From contig JAJZFR010000429.1 of NCBI GenBank assembly GCA_021805265.1, positions 1-18,128 of the forward strand: a stretch of DNA of 18,128 nt, read 5' to 3'. Origin of the DNA: Acidobacteriota bacterium (lineage in GTDB: Bacteria > Acidobacteriota > Terriglobia > Terriglobales > Acidobacteriaceae). Below are positions 13,187-18,128 of the stretch, piece after piece. Numbering within the stretch: position 1 is the stretch's first letter; each line of letters begins with the position of its first letter. A program made the position numbers and the translations under genes. The notes beneath the pieces were generated by a model, which searched no databases, was not told the DNA's origin, and was given only the letters and a program-made list of their open reading frames with translations.

Positions 13187-14086
13187 CTAAAGCCCCAGCT
13201 CGAAGCGCGTTCGCGGGTCCAGAGTGTCGCGCAGCGCGTCGCCCAGAAAATTGAAGCTCAGCACCGCCAGTGCAATGGCGATTGCCGGAAAGATGACCAG
13301 GTGCGGCGAGTCGAACAGATGGGAGCGAGCATCGTTCAGCATCGATCCCCAGCTCGGAGCGGGAGCCGGAATGCCGAGGCCGAGAAACGACAGCGTGGCC
13401 TCGGCCAGGATCACTCCGCCCATGCTGATGGCTGACTGCACCAGCAGCGGCTGCAGGATGTTGGGCAGAATGTGCCGAAAGAAGATTCGCCAGCCGCCCG
13501 CGCCCAGCGCCCGTGTGGCTTCGACGAACTCGCGCTCCTTTACCGCCATTACCTGCGCCCTCACCAGCCGCGCATATCCCGCCCAGCCACCCACCGCGAG
13601 CGCCAGGATCAGGTTCTGCAATCCCGAGCCAAGAAACGCGGCAAAGGCAATCGCCAGCAGGATGCCGGGCAGGGCAAGAAACGTGTTCATCCCGATCACC
13701 GTCAGCGCGGTATCGACCCACCCGCCCAGATAGCCCGCCACGCCGCCTATGGCCACGCCCAGCGCCAGCGAGATGGACACCACGCTCACCGAGACCACGA
13801 GCGAAAGCCGCGCGCCCCACAGCAGCCGGCTGAGAGTATCGCGACCCAGCTCATCGGTGCCCAGCCAGTGCCCCGCCGAAGCCCCTTGCAGCCGATGCAG
13901 CAGGTCGATCGCAACCGGATTCGCAGGCGCAAGCCAAGGCGCGAAGACGCCGCAAGTCACAAAGACCGCCAGCAGAAAAAGCCCCACAACGGCCAGTGGC
14001 TGGCGGCGGCCCAGCCGCCGCGCTCCTGCCCACCGCTCCGGCGCTGCCGGAGAATCCTCATCTTCCATGTGTATGCTCGTAGCCAC
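13187..14086 (-). CDS. OppC/DppC-type ABC transporter permease
   Basis: A 299-residue inner-membrane permease of the dipeptide/oligopeptide/nickel ABC group. After a charged N-terminus there is the OppC N-terminal helix (about 30-50, PLAVVGLFLLAVFVTCGVF), then HWLGTDELGRDTLSRLLWGA, typical of DppC. Five further membrane segments follow, with the EAA coupling motif EATRALGAGGWRIFFRHILP near 190-210 and a C-terminal GDALRDTLDPR. GTG 14086 is preceded by GAGAGAG with tight spacing; ATG 14068 is an alternative start that shortens it by six residues. It would normally pair with a DppB permease, two ATPases and a binding protein. None is in the window: the gene upstream is divergent and the one downstream is a phosphoesterase. 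Confidence 0.9.
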   Translation of the reverse strand: MATSIHMEDEDSPAAPERWAGARRLGRRQPLAVVGLFLLAVFVTCGVFAPWLAPANPVAIDLLHRLQGASAGHWLGTDELGRDTLSRLLWGARLSLVVSVSVVSISLALGVAIGGVAGYLGGWVDTALTVIGMNTFLALPGILLAIAFAAFLGSGLQNLILALAVGGWAGYARLVRAQVMAVKEREFVEATRALGAGGWRIFFRHILPNILQPLLVQSAISMGGVILAEATLSFLGLGIPAPAPSWGSMLNDARSHLFDSPHLVIFPAIAIALAVLSFNFLGDALRDTLDPRTRFELGL

Positions 14087-14162
14087 GGCGCTCTCTCGAA
14101 CAGAATAGCCTGAATCGGTGATACAAAGGGAAGCGAGTCGAACGGCGGAAACCGGTGTTACA

Positions 14163-14175
14163 ACCTGATATGAAA
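14163..14175 (+). promoter_or_regulatory. Shared start-proximal motif, copy 1
   Basis: TTACAACCTGATATGAAA upstream of and across the CAP gene start is nearly repeated as CTACAACCTGCTATGAAA at 15148-15165, just before the S53 protease gene. It may act as an extended -10 (TG-N-TATGAA) or as a TACAAC -10 box for both secreted-protein genes. If TATGAA is the -10, the CAP start would have to move downstream, to ATG 14191. Confidence 0.3.
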
Positions 14176-14997
14176 TCGTGTGCGCGGAAAATGTTCCTTC
14201 GGTTTGGGATGATCGTCCTCGGTCCCGGCGTTTTGTTGGCTCCGCGCAATTTGCCCGCGCAAAACTCCGCGCCGGCGCAGGCAGCCGTGGCCCAGGCCGA
14301 GCGCCAGCTTGTCGCCCTGGCCAACCAGTCTCGCGCCCAGGCTGGCCTTGCCCCGCTCCAGTGGGACGCCGCGCTCGCCCACGCCGCCCTTGCCCACGCC
14401 CAGCGCATGGCCGCCGAAGGCCCCATCGCTCATCGTTACGGCGGCGAAATGTCTCTCGCCGAGCGCACCGCCGCCGCTGGCGCTCACTTTCGCCTGGTCG
14501 AGGAAAACATCGCCGTCGGCCAGTCCGCCGCGCAGATTCACGATCTCTGGATGCACTCCGAGGAGCACCGCGCCAACCTGCTCAACCCCGCCATTGATCG
14601 CATCGGTGTCGCTCTCGTCGCCACGCGCGGCGTCCTCTACGCCGTCGCCGATTACTCCCAGAGCGTGCCCACGCTCACACGCCTCCAGGTCGAGCAGCAG
14701 GTCGCCAGCCTGACCGCCGCCCAAGGCGTGAAAACCAGCACCGCCGAACCGCAGATCGCCCAGGCTCGCCAGGCCTGCGACCAAAGCAACGGAATCCCCT
14801 CCGACCCTGCCAATCAGCCCCTCTTCGTCATGCGCTGGCAGAGCGCTTCGCTCGATCGACTGCCCCAGGCGCTGGCCCAGCGCATCCACTCGGGCGGCTA
14901 TCATGTGGCCGCTGTCGGAGCCTGCCAGCCCCATCACGATGCAGGCCCCGAGCAGGCCGCCTTCACCGCCTACCGCATCGCCGTGCTCCTCTACTAA
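14170..14997 (+). CDS. Secreted CAP (SCP/PR1, YkwD-like) domain protein
   Basis: A 275-residue exported protein. The signal peptide (about 1-31; MKSCARKMFLRF, hydrophobic core, ending LPAQ) precedes a CAP domain at about residues 42-166. Visible CAP signatures are LNxxR-like LANQSRAQAGL, HAQRMA, His88 (AHRYGG), ENIAVGQ with E111/E112, and W127-M-H-S-EEHRANLLNP ending in His133. These match the His/Glu tetrad of bacterial YkwD-type CAP proteins. Their biochemical role is poorly defined. The C-terminal 100 residues are not recognised and contain two Cys (about 190 and 255). ATG 14170 gives a proper basic n-region; an in-frame GTG lies at 14155. It is divergent from the ABC permease gene. Confidence 0.85.
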   Translation: MKSCARKMFLRFGMIVLGPGVLLAPRNLPAQNSAPAQAAVAQAERQLVALANQSRAQAGLAPLQWDAALAHAALAHAQRMAAEGPIAHRYGGEMSLAERTAAAGAHFRLVEENIAVGQSAAQIHDLWMHSEEHRANLLNPAIDRIGVALVATRGVLYAVADYSQSVPTLTRLQVEQQVASLTAAQGVKTSTAEPQIAQARQACDQSNGIPSDPANQPLFVMRWQSASLDRLPQALAQRIHSGGYHVAAVGACQPHHDAGPEQAAFTAYRIAVLLY

Positions 14998-15148
14998 CCC
15001 ACTGAAACGCCCCTGTGAAACCCCGTTTGTCGCGCCGAATAATTTCTGTTTCCAATCTCCCCCGCTAAGGTTAGAATCACGGCAAGTTATCCCTGCGTTT
15101 TCTCCCGTCACATATTTCCAGCCTGTACCGGGGCGTGTGTGATCGACT

Positions 15149-15165
15149 ACAACCTGCTATGAAAG
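15149..15165 (+). promoter_or_regulatory. Shared start-proximal motif, copy 2, upstream of S53 protease
   Basis: TACAACCTGCTATGAAA lies 19-35 bases before the protease ATG and matches the motif at the CAP gene start at 16 of 17 positions. Here its ATG is out of frame with the protease, which favours a promoter or transcription-start role over a coding one. Confidence 0.3.
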
Positions 15166-15183
15166 GGCATTGGTCTCCCCCTG

Positions 15184-18128
15184 ATGCGCGTGTCTCCGCG
15201 AACCGCCTGCCTCCGCGTTGCGGCTCTCGTTTTCTTCCTGCTGGTTCCTGCTGCGTTTCACGGCCAGGCACCCGCCCAGTCGAGCACCCAGTCGAGCGCC
15301 CCAAAGCCGCGCATCGTCGATAAGATTGACGACAACCGCCTCGTCACGCTCACCGGAAACACCCACCCTGCGGCCAACGCGCATAACGACCAGGGCCCGG
15401 TCGATCCGGCCCTGCGCATGACCGACCTCATTCTCGTCCTCAGCCGTGGCAAAGAGCAGCAGGCGGCCTTCGACGCCTTTGTCGCCAGCCAGTACGACCC
15501 AACCTCGGCCGAGTTCCATCACTGGCTTCCGCCTGCGGAGGTCGGCCAGCGCTTCGGCCCGGCTCCGGCAGACATCGCCACCATCTCCGCCTGGCTCGCC
15601 GGCCACGGATTCAGCGTCGATGCGGTCTCCAAAGACCAGATGAACATCCGCTTCAGCGGTACCGCCGCCGAGGTCGAGAGCGCCTTCCACACCAGCATTC
15701 ACAACCTCACCGTCAACGGCGAAAACCACATCGCCAACATGACCGATCCGCGGATTCCCGCTGCGCTCGCTCCCGTCGTCCTCGGCATCAAGGCGCTGCA
15801 CAGCTTCATCCCCCGGCCCGTCCATCGGCTGGGCGGCAAGGCCAGGTTCAACCCACACACCGGCGCGTGGCAGCGCATCGAGACCCCCGATTCGCTCGCT
15901 CCAGCGAATCTGTCGCCAGGCTCCGACTCTGCGCCACAAGCCATGCCTGACCTCAAGGCCGCCCCGCAGTTCGGCATCACCGTCGGCTCCGGCTCCAGCG
16001 CCTACACCGTCGAGGACGTCGCGCCCTACGACTTCGCCACCATCTACAACATGCTTCCGCTGTGGACCAACAACATTGACGGCACCGGCCAGACCATCGC
16101 CATCGCTGGCACCAGCGACATCAACGTCCAGGACGTGGCCACCTTTCGCAGCACCTTCGGCCTGCCCGCCGGAACCCCACCCAGAACCATCGTCGCCAAC
16201 GGCGTCGATCCCGGCCTGTGCGTTGGCAGCACCGGCGTCTGCACCATCGGCGACCAAATTGAAAACTCCCTCGATGTCGAGTGGTCCGGTGCCGTCGCCA
16301 AAGGCGCGGATGTGGTGCTCGTCGTCTCCGGGCCAACCTCGCCCAGCACAGACACCGTCTATTCCTCTGCCCAGTACGTCATCGACAACCTCACCGCGCG
16401 CATCCTCAACGTCAGCTACGGTGCCTGCGAACTGGACGAGGGAACCTCGGGCAACGCCGCCTACAACGCGCTCTGGGAGACAGCAGCCACGGAAGGCATC
16501 GCCGTCTTTGTCGCCGCAGGCGACTCCGGCTCCGCCTCCTGCGATCAGGGCGTGGCCACCAGCCTGCCTTACGGCGCGCAATTCGGAACCACCGTCAGCG
16601 GTCTCTCCTCCACCCCCTACAACACTTCGGTCGGCGGCACCGACTTCAACTGGGGAACCACCGCTTCCAACTACTGGACCACCACCAACAACCCCACCAC
16701 CGGCGCCAGCGCCAGAAACTACGTGCCCGAGGTGCCCTGGAATGACACCTGCACCAACCCGGTGATCCTCAGCATCCTGCAAACCTACGCCGCCAATCTC
16801 ACCAAGGCTGGATACTCCGCAACCGCTCCCACCGGTGCCGAATCCGCCTGCAACTTCGTCAACCAGTGGTACAAGACCATCCTGAACACCACCAATGGCC
16901 AGGTTGATCTCTCCTTCCTCATCGACACCGTGGGCGGCAGCGGCGGTGCCAGCAACTGCACCATCAGCAACGGCCAGACCCTCACCAGTTGCACCGGCGG
17001 CTACCCCAAGCCAACCTGGCAGGCGGGCGTCACCGGCATCCCCGCCGACAACAAGCGCGACCTGCCCGATGTCTCCTTCTTTGCCTCGAACGGCTTCCTC
17101 GGCAGCGCCTACCTCATCTGTGTCTCGGCCAACGGCAGTTGCGTCACCTCGACCTCGCTCAGCACCGAGCCAACCGCTCAGGAGGTTGGCGGAACCTCCG
17201 TCGCCTCGCCCGCCATGGCCGGCGTCATGGCGCTCATCAACCAGAAAACTGCGGCAGTGCAGGGAAGCCCCAACGCCGAGTTGTATCGCCTCGCCGCGCG
17301 CCAGACCTACTCCGCTTGCCGCGCCGAATCCGTCGCCATCAGCAGCAGTTGCTACTTCAACGACATTGACACCGGCACCAACGCCATGGCCTGTAACTCC
17401 GGCTCCCAGGATTGCACCGTCAACGTCAGCGGTGACACCTACGGCGTGCTCAGCGGATACAGCGCCACCACCGGCTTTGACAACGCCACCGGCCTCGGCT
17501 CGCTCAACATCGCCAACGTGGTCAACGCCTGGACCTCGCCGCTCGGCTCCGCCACGGCTGCCGTCGCCGTCACGCTCTCCCAGACCAGCGTCACCCTCGC
17601 CCAGAGCCTCACCGTCACCGTCACCGTCAGCGGCTCCAGCGGCACGCCCACGGGCACCGTCGCCGTCACTGCTGCGGGCTATACCGCCTCCGCAGCAACC
17701 CTCGCCGGTGGTGCCTACACCTTCACCATTCCGGCCGGCAGCCTGACCACTGGCAGCGACACCCTCACCGTCAGCTACAGCGGCGACTCGAGCTACGCCC
17801 TCGCCAGCCAGACCGCCACCGTCAACGTCACCAAACTGAACCCCACGGCAACCTTGACCGCCAGCCCCACCACGGTCGGCGCAAACACCACTGTCGCGCT
17901 CACTGTCTCCATCACGGGTGCGGGCGCGTCTCCCACCGGCACGGTCAGCTTCTCCGGCGGCGGAGCCGCCATCTCTTCCTGTTCGCTGGTCAGCGGAGCC
18001 TGCTCCTCCACCATTGCGGCGAATGCTCTCTCCAACGGCAGCGACCCCATCACCGCCAGCTACAGCGGAGACACCAACTACAACGCCGCAACAGCGACCG
18101 CCACCGTGACCGTCAACATCCTCCACCC
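15184..18128 (+). CDS. S53 (sedolisin/kumamolisin) protease with Ig-like repeats (3' partial)
   Basis: A secreted acid serine-carboxyl protease, at least 981 residues, running off the window. A signal peptide covers about 1-28 (VAALVFFLLVPAAFHGQ). The S53 activation prodomain spans about 45-210, with FHHWLPPAEVGQRFG at 111-125. The catalytic domain spans about 275-790. Its residues are complete: Glu360 and Asp364 (ENSLDVEW), oxyanion Asp447 (AAGDSGS), and Ser672 in GGTSVASPAMAG. Calcium-site residues follow at FNDIDTG (725-731) and in DNATGLGSLN. From about 790 two Ig-like repeats of about 90 residues begin (PTGTV...YSGD...Y pattern), and more may follow. Sedolisins work extracellularly at low pH, which fits an acidophilic or soil acidobacterium. 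ATG 15184 is the first standard start after an in-frame stop at 15160-15162, but the Shine-Dalgarno is weak. Confidence 0.94.
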   Translation, partial: MRVSPRTACLRVAALVFFLLVPAAFHGQAPAQSSTQSSAPKPRIVDKIDDNRLVTLTGNTHPAANAHNDQGPVDPALRMTDLILVLSRGKEQQAAFDAFVASQYDPTSAEFHHWLPPAEVGQRFGPAPADIATISAWLAGHGFSVDAVSKDQMNIRFSGTAAEVESAFHTSIHNLTVNGENHIANMTDPRIPAALAPVVLGIKALHSFIPRPVHRLGGKARFNPHTGAWQRIETPDSLAPANLSPGSDSAPQAMPDLKAAPQFGITVGSGSSAYTVEDVAPYDFATIYNMLPLWTNNIDGTGQTIAIAGTSDINVQDVATFRSTFGLPAGTPPRTIVANGVDPGLCVGSTGVCTIGDQIENSLDVEWSGAVAKGADVVLVVSGPTSPSTDTVYSSAQYVIDNLTARILNVSYGACELDEGTSGNAAYNALWETAATEGIAVFVAAGDSGSASCDQGVATSLPYGAQFGTTVSGLSSTPYNTSVGGTDFNWGTTASNYWTTTNNPTTGASARNYVPEVPWNDTCTNPVILSILQTYAANLTKAGYSATAPTGAESACNFVNQWYKTILNTTNGQVDLSFLIDTVGGSGGASNCTISNGQTLTSCTGGYPKPTWQAGVTGIPADNKRDLPDVSFFASNGFLGSAYLICVSANGSCVTSTSLSTEPTAQEVGGTSVASPAMAGVMALINQKTAAVQGSPNAELYRLAARQTYSACRAESVAISSSCYFNDIDTGTNAMACNSGSQDCTVNVSGDTYGVLSGYSATTGFDNATGLGSLNIANVVNAWTSPLGSATAAVAVTLSQTSVTLAQSLTVTVTVSGSSGTPTGTVAVTAAGYTASAATLAGGAYTFTIPAGSLTTGSDTLTVSYSGDSSYALASQTATVNVTKLNPTATLTASPTTVGANTTVALTVSITGAGASPTGTVSFSGGGAAISSCSLVSGACSSTIAANALSNGSDPITASYSGDTNYNAATATATVTVNILH

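Noticed and set aside
15159..15323. Short upstream ORF starting at ATG 15159
   Set aside because: It overlaps the protease gene in another frame and lacks recognisable content; its ATG belongs to the repeated promoter-like motif.
15157..18126. 989-codon open frame on the minus strand across the S53 protease gene
   Set aside because: The plus frame has signal peptide, prodomain, complete catalytic residues and Ig-like repeats. The antisense frame is Gly/Val/Asp-rich low-complexity sequence, as expected opposite a GC-rich gene with biased third positions.

Overview
The window looks like a GC-rich chromosomal segment from an Acidobacteriota bacterium, probably Acidobacteriaceae/Terriglobia. This is inferred from the gene mix: a secreted S53 (sedolisin/kumamolisin) protease with Ig-like C-terminal repeats, an HtrA with a Gly/Pro-rich insert, an HD-GYP response regulator, and a tmRNA whose tag reads ANNNLALAA. 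The outer-membrane barrel and lipoprotein point to a diderm cell. No taxonomic search could be run.

Layout. 1-2423: a 5'-truncated REC-HD-GYP c-di-GMP phosphodiesterase gene, a pterin-4a-carbinolamine dehydratase, a small membrane protein on the minus strand, a candidate structured RNA ending in a strong terminator, and a secreted Cys-rich PCYCGC-like protein. 2582-2930: the tmRNA gene (ssrA). 2931-4854: a 1.9-kb cassette holding a hipB-hipA toxin-antitoxin pair. It is bounded by the 3' end of ssrA and a second copy of that end (24 of 25 bases identical), so it reads as a minimal genomic island in ssrA with no integrase left. 4855-5474: decayed DNA with the tail of a cupin gene and a frameshifted IS3-type transposase tail.

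5475-9008, all minus strand: a peptidoglycan-binding-domain protein, a strong hairpin terminator, an HtrA/Deg serine protease and an EamA transporter. The EamA gene overlaps the stop codon of the upstream amidohydrolase lipoprotein gene (9005-10777). 10799-10908: a 110-bp element with 14-bp terminal inverted repeats and an internal hairpin (MITE/REP-like). 10942-12446: an HTH-TOBE (molybdate-type) regulator divergent from an outer-membrane beta-barrel protein. 12500-12585: degenerate GC-rich tandem repeats. 12691-14086: a YfcE-type phosphoesterase and an OppC/DppC-like permease, minus strand and probably cotranscribed. 14170-14997: a secreted CAP-domain protein. 15184 to the window end: the S53 protease, truncated at the 3' side.

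The genes do not form one pathway. Shared themes are envelope and secreted functions (HtrA, CAP protein, peptidoglycan-binding protein, S53 protease, barrel) and one clear accessory insertion at ssrA. Several genes have a -10-like hexamer 6-10 bases before the start codon, suggesting leaderless or near-leaderless transcripts.
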